Below are positions 25,361 through 36,278 of a stretch of 64,000 nt of DNA, one piece after another. The number at the start of each line of letters is the position of its first letter. Within the stretch, counting starts at the first letter, position 1. The stretch is from NCBI GenBank assembly GCA_907163375.1, contig CAJQUW010012651.1, positions 107,510 to 171,509 on the forward strand, read 5' to 3'. The position numbers were made by a program, and so were the translations under genes. The stretch is from Prostheceraeus crozeri (taxonomy: Eukaryota > Platyhelminthes > Polycladida > Euryleptidae). The notes beneath the pieces were generated by a model. That model saw only the letters and a list, made by a program, of their open reading frames with translations, made no database searches and had not been told where the DNA came from.

Positions 25361-26583
25361 GTGATATCCGGTGCAAGCAGTGATGAATTAGAATTCCTGT
25401 GTCAGCTATCGTCTTTTATTGACGATAGTCAGCAGTGGAATCAGTGGACTGGTTTTCGGAACAGTGATTTATCTCAGTTAGACGATTTGTTGGCAGGGGA
25501 TGACATTGACTTAGATCTCAATATTGCTGAACTTTCAGATCTTGATCATGTAACGACGCTGGCACTCGATAATTTGGAGAAGGAGTAAGTTCCGAAATCA
25601 ACGAAAATGCAAACAACAACATATACTTCAAGATTCAAGGACTTTCTGACTTCAAAAGGTCTTCCAAAAACTATTGAAAGCATGTCAGTGCGTTTTCTGA
25701 GTCAGTACCTGCGACTTTTTTTATTCGTCATTAAGAAAAGATGATAGATCCCCTTATGCACCAGCAACTCTTGGTTGCATTAGAGCAGCAATAAATCGAT
25801 ATTTGACTTCAGCACCCTGGAATAGACAGATAAATCTAAAGACTGATCGACTGATTCAAGCCTGCTAATAACATGCTGACTGCTATAGCTAGCAAATATC
25901 TTAAATCTCCAGCATTGTCTAAAGATAGGAGCTACAGGCTATATCATAAAAGGACCTGCAAACTCTGGCTTTCTATTTTGATCGATCAAATGGAAAAAAT
26001 TACAAGAAGAAGTGTTCTTCAAAATACTCTATCACAAGGGTTATCGTGGCAGAGAAAGGATCAGAAAGATAATGGTTTCTGACTTAAAGATTCACACCGA
26101 TGAATATGGTGTAGAATATGCAAATCTTGAGATACCAGCTTTCTCAAAGACAACTAAAGGTTCAGTTGAAGAAAAGCAATATTCCAACTGTAAGCAAAGC
26201 CGCATATATTCGACTAATCAAGCGAGTCAATGTTGTCCAGTCGAAGCTATTAAAATGTTTCGAAAATCTCGCCAAGTGTTGATGCGCTTTTTTCATTACC
26301 ATCAAGAAATAGTAGATACACCGATGAATTTTGGTTTTGCGGAGTACAAGTATTGGGAAAGAACAAGCTCGGGTCAATGATAAATATAATCTCTGTTGAT
26401 GGGAAGCTGTCAGCCGTTTATACAAAGCATTGTGTACGATCCACATGTGTTACCCAATTATCAAATAATGGATTTTCTGTATCCGATATTCAGGCTGTCA
26501 GTGGCCATGGGAAAGCCGATAGTGTTCAAAGATATATTGAACAAATAGATTCAGAGAAAAAAGTTATCATGCAGTTTAAATGA
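25361..26583 (+). pseudogene. Tyrosine recombinase (Crypton-like), nearly full length but frameshifted
   Basis: An acidic N-terminal region (25361-25588) contains QWTGF, shared with the copy at 28358-28633. It is followed in changing frames by the core-binding segment (around 25620-25860, with RFLSQYLRLFL and CIRAAINRYL) and the catalytic domain: YRGRERIRK (first Arg, ~26040), KHCVRST (HxxR, ~26430), SGHGKADS and QRY (~26500-26540). At least three frame changes or stops interrupt it (around 25588, 25745, 25870 and 26340). It belongs to the same family as the 24325 and 27231 copies. Confidence 0.75.
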
Positions 26584-27230
26584 AAGTATTACGCTTACTA
26601 AAACCGATCAAGTTGAACAAATTAACCAAATCAAATTTCTCAAAAAAGGAACAATCAGTACTTCAAGAATCATTAGAACGCTTTTTCAGCAACTGTTTGT
26701 TCTGCAACTGCAAAATTTCAATAATTAATTAATCTTATTATTGTAGATATTGCGATTGTAATAAGTGATTTTATATCCTGTTCATCAATTGTAATAAATT
26801 GGTTGTCAATAATTGTACGCTCGTAAATAAATGTCTCCTGGTTATCTAAAGCAAATTTCATTTCACTCTTGATGGCTTTGGAGGTCATAGAAATGATTGA
26901 AATGAGTTTGAAGTGCATTATTGTATACCATGTATTGCGGTCCGATATCAGTGATAATGCCCGCTATCCCGTTGACTGCCCAGAAAACCAGAACCCTTGT
27001 TTTTAAGACATCTATTCAGAAAATAGAGCATGGATCAAGTGAGGGACTCCAACTACAAGCAATCTAACTGGCATATCAAATTTCATGAAATTTATAAAAT
27101 TAAAATGACAGCTAGATCGTAAGTATCAGGAGTTCATCGCTCCATCCATGCCCTATCCATGCGGCTTATAAAACATGGCAAAGTAAATAACAACATATCA
27201 AGAGAGTAACAAACATACCTACTTTGTAGG
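26584..27230. other. Spacer between opposed recombinase copies
   Basis: AT-rich DNA between the plus-strand copy ending at 26583 and the minus-strand copy ending at 27231. No gene is seen. It holds the left 18-bp repeat at 26916-26933. Confidence 0.5.
26916..26933 (+). repeat. 18-bp inverted repeat flanking the recombinase pair (left)
   Basis: CATTATTGTATACCATGT here is found perfectly inverted at 30779-30796, and a 17-bp near-copy in the same direction (CATTGTATACCATGTAT) lies at 31197-31213. The two minus-strand recombinase copies lie between the inverted pair. Confidence 0.7.
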
Positions 27231-28633
27231 CTACATAACATAAGTCATTGAAAGGTAATGGTCACAACATTTCTTTCTGCATCTTGTTATTTTCATGCAT
27301 TTTGTTGGAGGTCCCACGATACTCGTTTCACTATTGCAAACTACTTGCACTGTTTCGTGTACGTGTTTTTCTTGAACACAGATCGATCTGTTGCAGGATG
27401 CGCCTAATCCTCGAGACAATGCATTTGATATGTTCTTCTTCTTATTAAAAGTCAATTTTGGATTCATCTTGTTGTATCGATCGACTGTTGAGCACGATTT
27501 CTGGCCTGTCACGGCCATAACTTCCTTGTCACTGAACCCATTTTCCTTTAAGGTCGTTACAGTGGTTGATCTGATGCAGTGGTTTGTGTAAACCGACGAT
27601 AGTCCAGCTCGCTCTGAAATATTTTTCATCATACCATTGAGTGTATTCTTCCCCAGTGGTGCTTTGCTGCAATACCACTCATGCGATCGCCACTTAATTT
27701 TCGGTTTTGGGAAAAGAAGGTTGCTCTCTTTTGGTAGCTTGCAATAATAAATTTTGATAGCCTTGACAGGACATTGACTTTTATCCTCCAATTCTGTGAT
27801 GATGATCTGTCGGGCTGAATTGTTATTGCCAACTCGGACATCTTTTTCTTTGAGTGGTTTCAAGAGATCGATGTACGTTTCATTACCATTTTCGAAGAAT
27901 TTGAGAGAGGATTTTGTAAGGGACCGAATCCATTCCCTTCCTCTAAATCCAAAATGATAAACTATGTTGAAAAATACTTCATCTTGAAGTCTCTCAGGGG
28001 TTGTACGTGTGAAATACATAAGCAATTTCTCCTTATCATCCTCATCAATAGAAAGAAAACCAGATCCACCATCAGAAACCAATGTCTCTTTGGATTTGAG
28101 GGAATCGCTGATAGCTGCTTTATAGGTCTTTTCAAATTGACGAAAATTCGGGTTGTCAATGAGCTCAATGTCTTTCATCTAGTAGATAGCGATGAATCGC
28201 AGCACGTATACAAACCAATGAGGTTGTGGAATAATGTTCCCCGTTTCGTGTTCGTATTTTAGTAAAAAAAGTCTCAAATATGATTCAAGGTATCGTGCCG
28301 GCAGGGTTTCAATGTTGCTTGGTAATTTGTTCTTTTCCAGGAATGTTTTCAGCATCTTTAATAATTCTTCGTTTGTCGTTCGGTGTTTGCTGATTTGGCA
28401 CTGTTTTCCAAGTTAAGAATTTCATTCATTTGTTCATTTGACAATTCACATTCATCACTTTCATCCATATGTACGTGTAGTTGTTGCTCCTCGATGTTTG
28501 TTGGTAATCCAGTCCATTGATTGAAAATAATGTCTTCTGTGCTTCCTATTAAATTCTCCATAAAAACCATTTCGTCTAAATCAAGTCCGCTAATCGGGTT
28601 GGTCTCAATGCGTGAAATGTCCATTTTGCTCAA
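27231..28633 (-). pseudogene. Tyrosine recombinase (Crypton-like), same family as 25361 copy
   Basis: Read on the minus strand. An acidic N-terminal piece (28633-28358, with NQWTGLP) is followed, after a ~180-bp stretch in which the frame changes, by a 315-codon catalytic frame (28178-27231). Motifs: FGFRGREWIRSL (first catalytic Arg), LLFPKPK and WYCSKAPLG, TNHCIRST (HxxR), VTGQKSCSTVDRY (GH/K box with Gln instead of His, then candidate nucleophile Tyr). After the Tyr come ~80 residues rich in Cys and Lys, ending ...RKKCC, a tail not seen in the sister copies. Interrupting frame changes lie between 28358 and 28178; the catalytic half is undamaged. Related DUF3504 domains have been domesticated in animals (for example ZMYM and KCTD1 relatives), but the neighbourhood of four copies favours a transposon. 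Confidence 0.8.
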
Positions 28634-28901
28634 TCGTGAATGTAAAAATAATGGTAGCTGACTATCTTCAAACTTGTCTGATTATAAGATGGCAATCATA
28701 ATAATTAATCGATATCATATGTGTATTACAGCTATAAAGTATACCAGATTATTACATAGTTGTAGAATCGTATTCAGAATCCCTTCTATATTCGATAAAC
28801 TTTATTCCCGGGGAACTTTCTATAACATAGAAATTTGAGTACAAGAACATTTAACCCATAGAAATATAAAATAAAGATAAAAAGTCAAGAAAGGAAGCAA
28901 G

Positions 28902-30363
28902 TTAAAATTCAACTGATGCACTACTGCCATCTGGTCGGGTAATGACCATTTTCTTTGGGGTCATCTCTAAAGTCTGACACGCTTGCACTAGCTCTGCACT
29001 CAACGAGCTACTTGAGTTTGTGCGCATGTCAACTTGTATACTGGTGCAGGCCTCATTTGCGATGGATCCAGTAAGAATGTTGGATGCAACTCTCAAGCGC
29101 TTATCACTTACGCAGTTGTAAGATGTTACACAGTCTGATCGATGACCGGTGATCTTTTTCGCAAGATCTTTATCCCCAGTCGCATTGATGATGCGAGTTA
29201 CCGCCGTGCGACGACCACTCTGGTTGGTGAAATTCGCTTCATCCTCGCCGGCTGCCTCCATAAGATTTTTGATTGTAGACTCAAGTGTATTATGCCCGAC
29301 GGGAGTGTTCATGTACCACTGGAAATTGCAATAATTCGGTACTGGCTGAAGGAAAAGGGCGTTGGTAGAGCAGGGAGAAGGGCGTAGAGAAATCAGCTTT
29401 TCAAAAAACCTTCCCGGGACAGCGATTGGGATTTTCAGCTGGCCAGATCTTGACAACCTTCGACTCTACATGATGATCCATCATCCCATTCTTAAACGTT
29501 TTGGAATACGATTCCGTGAACTCAAGGATTCTTATCCCATCGACTGACCGCAGGGCTGATGAGGCTCTAGGTCCAATTGTCAGTGACCGCAGCTCTCTGC
29601 CACCTCTTAATCCGTAATTTATTGAAAGCAGGTATAGCAATGTGCGGTTTAAAGTCTTTGGATTCCTGCAGCCTAAATATCCGCGATTCCACAAGTTGTC
29701 CTCTTGATCGGCATCGATTGCAGAAGCCCGCTTTCTCTGTTTGTTGACCCCTCGCTCAGATGTTTCCTTCATAGCGGAGTCGAGGGCACGGCGAGCGCCA
29801 GAAAATTCAGTGCTTTTCCATAGATTCCATGACTTGTTCAATAATTTGCTTAGGTAGTAAGAAATACCACTGAACAAACACCGCAAAGAGTCACTAGGAT
29901 ATCGGTCGCCATTTCTCTTTCTGGCTTCGAAGAAGAAGAACTGTAAGGTATCATTCAAAGTGCCTTTTGTCATCACTTCAAGTGTTGCTTCCCCATCGTC
30001 TGACAGAAGGAGCAAATCAGTCGAATTTGATTCTAGAATTCTCATGTTACGTTCTTTTATCCAAGAGTTAAAGGTGTTCCTTGCCCAATTAGCGCTTAGT
30101 CTTGTTTTCACTGGTATTTGCTTTGTTATAGAATTCTGGATCTCATTACTGGTCATTGGCTCTCCGTGTCTGAAGTCGATATTGAAATCTTCACTAAGTA
30201 ATTCATCCAATTCGTAATTGAAATCATCGATAACATTGTGGAACGAATTCATTGTATCACAACTTAAGAGGTAAGGATCATAGAATTGTCCCTTATCGTA
30301 AAGCATGAATTTAAAATTCAAAAGTATTACAGGGCAAATTCTTGTAAAGAGGGATTTTATCAC
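28902..30363 (-). pseudogene. Tyrosine recombinase (Crypton-like), second family
   Basis: Minus strand, two overlapping frames: 30363-29401 (320 codons) and 29456-28902 (184 codons), joined by a single apparent frame change near 29410-29450. The first frame has an acidic N-terminus, the ANWARNTFNSW core-binding motif typical of DUF3504 proteins, and YGLRGGRELRSL (first catalytic Arg). The second has FQWYMNTPVGHNTL, TNQSGRRTAVTR (HxxR with Gln in place of the His) and KITGHRSDCVTSY (G-H box and candidate Tyr), then a ~65-residue Ser-rich tail. It is a different lineage from the 27231 copy. Loss of the His and the frame change suggest it is inactive, although a Gln at this place could be natural. 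Confidence 0.8.
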
Positions 30364-30413
30364 GGATATCTAGAGTCCTACTTCATGGGTAATAATCTGG
30401 CATACTTTATAAC

Positions 30414-30538
30414 GGATAGAGGATGACTGCACGATATCTCTAGGACATAGCTCGTGAAATTACTTGATGAATCCCTCGGGATTTATCAATTAATTTCCCT
30501 CTCTATAGCCCAGAGAATCGTACAGCCATCCTCTATCC
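30414..30538. repeat. Long imperfect hairpin 1 (arms ~60 bp)
   Basis: GGATAGAGGATG on the left pairs with CATCCTCTATCC on the right; pairing continues with mismatches to a tight loop of ~4 bases at GAATCC-CTCG-GGATT. It lies just 5' of the second-family recombinase on that gene's strand. Confidence 0.75.
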
Positions 30539-30778
30539 ATTACTTAGCTGAGAATTTTAAATTTTGATATCTACTCGCTAATTATGATATCATAATAAAC
30601 TATTTCAATTGTATTTATCGAATGACAACATACCGATATATATATATACGTAGATTTCCATGATTAAACATAGAAATGACGGTCCGGGAATTGTAGCAAT
30701 TCTAGATATGTTCTAGCTTGATTTCCGGGCAGATAATGTATTGACAGCCCGGAAATTTTGTTCATAGATGTCTTTTGA

Positions 30779-30796
30779 ACATGGTATACAATAATG
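30779..30796 (-). repeat. 18-bp inverted repeat flanking the recombinase pair (right)
   Basis: ACATGGTATACAATAATG is the exact inverse of 26916-26933. It also forms the outer edge of hairpin 2. Confidence 0.7.
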
Positions 30797-30904
30797 ATGA
30801 CATACACATTTTACGGGCATCAATGGACAAATTTTTGGGCCGCTGCGCGGCCCTCAAATTATGCCATTGACGCCCTCAAAACATGTATGTCATCATACTA
30901 TTGC
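30788..30904. repeat. Long imperfect hairpin 2 (GC-rich tip)
   Basis: The left arm from CAATAATGATGACATA pairs with the right arm ending TGTCATCATACTATTG. The tip is GGGCCGC-TGC-GCGGCCC. Arms are ~55 bp. Sequence is shared with hairpin 3 (a CAATGG/CCATTGACGCCCTCAAAA block). Confidence 0.8.
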
Positions 30905-31196
30905 CCGGCTTTGGAGAGTATATAATGCACCATTATATGCCCGCTAATTTCACATATAATTCTCACCGTACCAGATAGCCATGAACCGCCGTCAGTCACT
31001 CCAGCTTGAGAATCCATTAATGAATGAATTGGTAAAATGATACTTCAAATAATTTTTAGAAAGAAATGTGAATTTCAAATCTATTCACATTTGCAAACAT
31101 TCATAGACTTTCAAACTTTTCATGAATTTTTATCTATTGAGAAGGCAAACTTTCATAGACTTCAATAAAAGTCATTTAAAGATTTCCTCATCTCTC

Positions 31197-31213
31197 CATT
31201 GTATACCATGTAT
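31197..31213 (+). repeat. 17-bp near-copy of the flanking repeat
   Basis: CATTGTATACCATGTAT, same direction as the left copy at 26916, so the recombinase pair is also bracketed by a direct repeat. Confidence 0.6.
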
Positions 31214-32014
31214 ATGTAATATTGGGTTCTTGAATTAGGTTCCTTTGGCGGAATATTCAACAACCCAATAATACTTCGGTCCCAGGACTTACTGAATCCT
31301 TTGATCGCGACTTCAAATTAAGATTTACGAGACCCAGAATGAGTATTAATTAGAGAATACGCGTTTTGCAGAAATGAAATAATATATTCAATGTCTCAAA
31401 CCACTGGAGCAACAACAGGTCTTTATGACACACAGAAGATAGCGCAGTACAAGTCAATTTGACCAGGAGAACGAGCACGTACCGAAGATAACTTTTGGGA
31501 CGGCTCACAGGCTCTCTCTGAGACTTGCACAAGTCAGACTCAACGGAAGATACGTGTCTGTGTGTGTCTTTGTATGTCGGTAAACAGAGATTTGTCTCAC
31601 ACTTTATAGTCACTGGTCGTGAGAACACTACCATGTTGCGCCTTGGTTTGTTGATAGTAGATCTCCAATCAGCCGCATAACTTGCGTAATCCTTCAGCTC
31701 GCTTGCGTTCTTTGGTCACTGCAGCTGCTTTTGAGTTTTTCTCCCCACGACCATTTCATTGATGGCGATTGTCCAACAACATGTTTTGCAACTCACGCAG
31801 GCGTCATCATGCACAGTTATTGCCGCTGCTTATCTATTGCCTACTGTCAAGTTTAACGTCTTGCTTAACTATTTTTGAAAATACTAATTACCTTACATGT
31901 ACTTATGTTACATATATAAGACTGATATCTTTGATAATGCCCAGAAATTCATTAACGGCCCGGAAAATTCATGGCCTGGAAATGAAACCATAGAAATATT
32001 TCGCAACATGGCAT
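31214..32014. other. No recognisable gene
   Basis: AT-rich; short frames only. Several TATAGAAA/CATAGAAA and CCCGGAAA motifs like those around the hairpins recur near 31930-32000. Confidence 0.4.
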
Positions 32015-32130
32015 ACAATGATTATGACATCTACATTTTTCGGGCTGTCAATGGCAAATTGTCGGGCCGCTAACGCGGCCCTCTAATTTGCCATTGACGC
32101 CCTCAAAACATAGCTGTCATCATATCATTA
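32015..32130. repeat. Long imperfect hairpin 3, homologous to hairpin 2
   Basis: A left arm starting CAATGATTATGACAT pairs with a right arm ending ATGTCATCAT-like sequence. The tip is GGGCCGC-TAAC-GCGGCCC. It is preceded by AACATGGCATA, a variant of the 18-bp repeat. Confidence 0.8.
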
Positions 32131-32188
32131 TCTGTGACTAACAGTGATCAATAAATGCAATATTCATAGATTTCTCAAGCGTTGCATA

Positions 32189-32309
32189 CAATAGCATTAT
32201 ATCATGGATTTTGCGGGCAGAAATGTCAGACAGTCACGGCTGCTGACGCAGCTTCGTTTATGTCTGATATTACTGCGCTAAAAATCCATGATATAGTGCT
32301 ACATTATAC
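32189..32309. repeat. Long imperfect hairpin 4, diverged
   Basis: ATATCATGGATTTT on the left pairs with AAAATCCATGATAT on the right; the tip is GGCTGC-TGAC-GCAGC. Architecture, length and spacing match hairpins 2 and 3, but most of the sequence differs. Confidence 0.75.
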
Positions 32310-33228
32310 AGTATTTGTCATATTGCCCAGTCAATCATAGATATCAAGTCGCTGGGTGGGTAATAATTTTAATTAATGCCCGCTGTTTAGAGATGTATTA
32401 CTTTTCCATTGAGATTTCTTGGTATCAAACGAGAAAGGCTTCAATTAATCTGATTTTGATAGAGATATTGCCCTGAACAGCATATCCAGTGAGCTTTACC
32501 CTAAGTTAGACTTACACGTAAACTGACGTTTAATCCTGCTGTTCTTATTCGGGTTATAATAATAATAACTATCTGAATCTGGCTTTACTGACGAAACGTG
32601 CCCTTGGATTATCGTAATTAAAGCCCTCCTCAGATGGTCATCATTCCTATAATCACATATCAGCACAATATTATTGTGATGAAAAATGTAGCGCATGTGC
32701 ATATCTGTGACATGCACATAAATATGGAAAATAACACTGCCGCCACAGTGTCTTCTTTTCACCCATAGAGGTCGGATATCAAACTAACTAGGATAGCAAA
32801 GATAGCTCCGCGCATTTCTCCAACCTCGGTCTTGTACATGGGTTTGTATTATGAAGATTGTGCATCCTCTCAATCTCTGATGTTATTACTTATGCTACCT
32901 CTTCTCGTGGTGTCCACATGGATTCTGTCCAGAAACTTTGAAGTACAAGCTTTCTGTTGGCCACGAACCCTCATCCATTCGTTGCACCTGACCATACCAG
33001 CGAAATCATCTCGAGCGCATTCCACCTTTGATCCTTCGAATACCACCTCCCATAGCGTTGACGTGTAGTGACAGTGTTTTTTGCGAGCTCAGCACGTGAC
33101 AACCGATTTAAATATTGTTTGATTTCCTCAAAGTCTGATTATATTGTATTTATGCTGGATTTTAAAAATTTGAGCATCAGATGCTTAATCTTCCCTATCT
33201 GAAATACCATGTAGCCTACATAGCTATT
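32310..33228. other. No recognisable gene
   Basis: Short frames without motifs on both strands. Confidence 0.4.
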
Positions 33229-33280
33229 GTGGCCTCCGTGGTACAGTGGTTAATGCGTGGCCTAATGATCTTTCCACCAT
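33229..33280 (+). repeat. SINE head fragment
   Basis: TGGCCTCCGTGGTACAGTGG followed by TTAATGCGTGGCCTAATGATC matches the 5' head of the SINE at 33466 (A-box region only), then diverges. Confidence 0.65.
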
Positions 33281-33465
33281 GTATTTCTTTGACCCCCTTT
33301 GAAAAGTCAATTGTCATGACAGTCATTTTTAAAGATGCAAAAGCATGCGATTGATTCGTTCAGATTTTCTTAAACTATCTTGTGGCTAATTTTAGCCTGT
33401 CCCTTATGTACATCCGCCAAATCAATTGACAAAATTTATAACCATGTAAGTGGCGCCAAATTTAA

Positions 33466-33670
33466 CGGTCTCCGTGGCACAGTGGTTAAGTGCTTGGCCT
33501 AGGAATCTTTCGGTTCAGAGGTCGAGCCCCGAAAGTGTCACTGGAAGTCGTCTGGAAGGGCAGCCGGACTAAAGGATCACAACGCTCCAGATAAAAGTCT
33601 GGCGAAGTCATCACCGTCAAGGCACCCAGTAAGGGGAGTAGTGACGTCAAACCATCACTTTAGATCAAAT
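33466..33670 (+). mobile_element. tRNA-derived SINE
   Basis: A tRNA-like head with an A box (TGGCACAGTGG) and a B box (GGTTCAGAGGTCGAGCCCC, a slightly widened GGTTCRANTCC), followed by a ~130-bp body (GGAAGGGCAGCCGGACTAAA and further) that is not tRNA. These are the internal RNA polymerase III promoter and the body of a SINE. The 3' boundary is approximate; no poly(A) or clear target duplication was seen. Confidence 0.8.
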
Positions 33671-34831
33671 TGATCCAATATCTGATCTCTGGCTATGAAC
33701 GTTTTAAAAATTCCTATTTGCTCCATCTATTTTTGTTCCGGTATTCTCAAAGTGAAGTCTACGACCATAGAGATCTAGTGCCTTTTTCGTGTTTCTTTCT
33801 CATCTATGGTGTCCTTCTCTAAGCACTTCAAAGTTTACTTGGTGTTGCTGGAATGTTGATGTAGATTAAGCACCCGAAAAATTGACATCTGAGTAATCGC
33901 TCACACGGGGAACGCTGTTTCATTCTGAACTCATGTATGTGACTTTCATGCTTAATTTTGGCATGAAACAATTCTGTACTGGTACCAGAATCGGTGCTAA
34001 TTCTCGGGGAACCGGTTCCGGCACTCTCGAAGTTTTGGTAGAACCGATTCCAAAGCAATGTCGGGATTAAACCGTAGTCGTGTGACACAGTTTGTAGAAC
34101 TGCCTAGAAATGTTAAGTCCATTGACTTACCGATGGTCTTATGGATCATGTGGGGATATTCTACGCGCGTAGCTGATTCGTTTGGTCATTATCAACCCAC
34201 AGTGTGCCAGGATAGGTGGCTTCATTTAAAAAATTTTCGAGTATATTGCTCGACAGCTTCTGATGCACTTCTGCATGAAATTTTCGAAAATTATAATTTA
34301 AAAATCATGCGATCAGCCCTTTTCGAGAAAATGACTAAAATTAAAAAATGGCGGACAGATGAACCGAAACTGCATTCTTTTAAATTTGTTTTAAAAATTT
34401 TGGAAATTTCTAAAATGAAGCCGCACAGAAAAATGAATTTTTAGAATGAATCATCATATTCATCACAAGCCACCTCTCCTGGCACACTGTGAACCACTTT
34501 CAATAGGAAATAGTCGGAAGTATGCGTATCAATAAATCCAACACATTGGGATAATAATGTCTACGAAATATTAGCATATTACATGTATATACATGTACGT
34601 GTAGACGATCTGAGGGAGTAATTGCAAGCAGAGTAGGTTCATTAAAAGGATTGCCAAAGCCTAAACGCAAGTCAGAGCATTCCTGTTCTTTCCTCTGCTT
34701 GAATAACTGTGCTTACAAAATGTATATACATGTATAAAGGGACTATACAATACATAAAGTAAGTGCATAATACATACATTCATAATACAATACATAAAGT
34801 AAAGTAATACATAAAGTAAGTAGGTAGAATG
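33671..34831. other. No recognisable gene; simple repeat near 34740-34828
   Basis: A 128-codon frame at 34058-34444 has no motif and low-complexity Lys/Phe-rich composition. 34740-34828 holds tandem AATACATAAAGTAAG-like units. Confidence 0.4.
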
Positions 34832-34881
34832 TCAATTCAAAAAATGTCTATGCAGTGAAAGTTTTCGTATGAAAGGATTTA

Positions 34882-34982
34882 GTTTTTTGCGGAGAATGCG
34901 TTCCTGTGATCTGTAAAATTTTTGATCACTTTCTAAGAAGCTGAAGTTTTTCAAATTATTCCTGTGTTTATACACTAGCGAC
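34882..34982 (-). repeat. Copy 1 of a 101-bp duplicated open segment
   Basis: Aligns without gaps to 35271-35371 at roughly 80% identity. On the minus strand both copies are open and read SLVYKHRN...DQ...QERxLRKKL (33-34 residues). Copy 1 lies in the 91-codon frame 34832-35107. Not recognised. Confidence 0.5.
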
Positions 34983-35270
34983 GTGATACATAATAAGTCC
35001 ACTATATAAATATGTAGATTTCTCGACCAGCCGAATTCTGACAGGGGAATTCTCCCTTTCACTGGCTGGTATTTGCCCGTCTGGTCTACCGGCTGACCGG
35101 TACGCACAAAGATGTTTTACATCACAATTGATTTTCAATGATTTAGATATTTGCAGCACTTTCAGCGAAACATCCCCGAGTGTCTTGTTTGTCGACTTTT
35201 AATCCATAGAGTAAGTATATAGAAGGCAGAGAGAAAATGTCAGCATACATTGAAAATTTTTGCATCAAGA

Positions 35271-35371
35271 GTTTTTTGCGGAGATTTCGTTCCTGTTGTC
35301 TAAAGAGTGTTTGATCTCGTTTTAAGTAGCTTAATTTTTGGAAAGTATTCCTGTGTTTATATACTAGCGAC
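35271..35371 (-). repeat. Copy 2 of the 101-bp duplicated open segment
   Basis: Gap-free partner of 34882-34982, within the 81-codon minus frame 35143-35388. Sequence similarity fades on both sides of the block. Confidence 0.5.
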
Positions 35372-35388
35372 TTGGAACCTCTATGCAA

Positions 35389-36278
35389 GTAGTATGAAAC
35401 TCATTAGATACCAAAAGGAATGAGCATTTCTTAGCTGGTATCTAAATTAAGCGGAAATTGAGCTGATTATCAAGGAAAGTTCATGAACCACATTGTGATG
35501 GAAAAGTTGACATGTTATGGTGCTTCTTGGCTGAATTTTCAAGTTTTTAATTTAATTTTCATCGGCATAATTCTATGATTCACTAAAGTTGTGTTTCATT
35601 TCCTGAATCTCAGTAGTAATGTTGACCCATCTGCATCTTCTAAAGTTAGATATGATATTTGTCTTCTACTATGATATTTTGATCTTTCAGTGGCAGGCAT
35701 TGTGACATGATCACGCTTACGAAAATACTATTATAAATAGGGCTGAGCATCAGAGTAATAGTAACCCATCGAATTGCTAATTTAACAAACTATATTACCT
35801 CTCCACGGTTGACGTGACACGGACGATTTGTAAAACAATATTATTCCTTCATAATCGCTGTCATGATCAATCAAATCCGTGCAAATTTCTCCAAAGTGTA
35901 GACATTTGCATGCCTGACATATGGTATCAACTCGAGTTCATTTAATAAAATAGAAAATCAGTGTACACATTGAGAATTTAAGTAATGCAGAGTTGCTACT
36001 CTACCTAATATACTTACTCTATGATACAATATCAAGCAACAGACAATATAACAGATCAATCGGTTACTACGCGAACATGTTTAATGTTGCATAAAATAAT
36101 ACATTCATGCGGTGTGTGGGAATTCCCACAAGATTCTCATAGAAATTTCTTGTGGCGTAAGTCCAACCGCATAGATATTGACTCCTGAAAGTGAAATACA
36201 ATTTGATTTGAGGAAATATTTCCGGCGTGCCAACATTGTTAATTTCTATGGTAGCCTAATTGAACAATGATTGTTCAG
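35389..36278. other. End of ASTE1 intron, no feature
   Basis: AT-rich, ending with the TTGTTCAG acceptor at 36278. Confidence 0.5.

Larger units (their letters stand above)
5963..36278 (+). other. ASTE1 intron, ~30.3 kb, filled with mobile elements
   Basis: Donor AG|GTAATA at 5963 and acceptor TTGTTCAG at 36278. The donor exon leaves two bases (AG) and the acceptor exon starts with A, restoring one arginine codon in an open frame. By recall of the human protein, the residues before and after the junction (ending VFWATR, then NCLINLRR) are contiguous in the family alignment, so no middle exon is required. The intron contains hAT-like elements, foldbacks, a LINE, four YR (Crypton-like) copies, long hairpins and a SINE, all listed separately. 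Confidence 0.7.

Noticed and set aside
24325-30363. DIRS-type retroelement
   Set aside because: No reverse transcriptase or methyltransferase lies near the recombinases; Crypton-like DNA elements fit better.
30414-32309. microRNA precursors
   Set aside because: Hairpins are long enough, but shape, GC-rich short loops and homology to one another suggest repeats; no evidence of mature sequences.
33466-33540. tRNA gene
   Set aside because: A and B boxes are present, but the acceptor stem and cloverleaf do not close and a SINE body follows; a second head copy lies at 33229.
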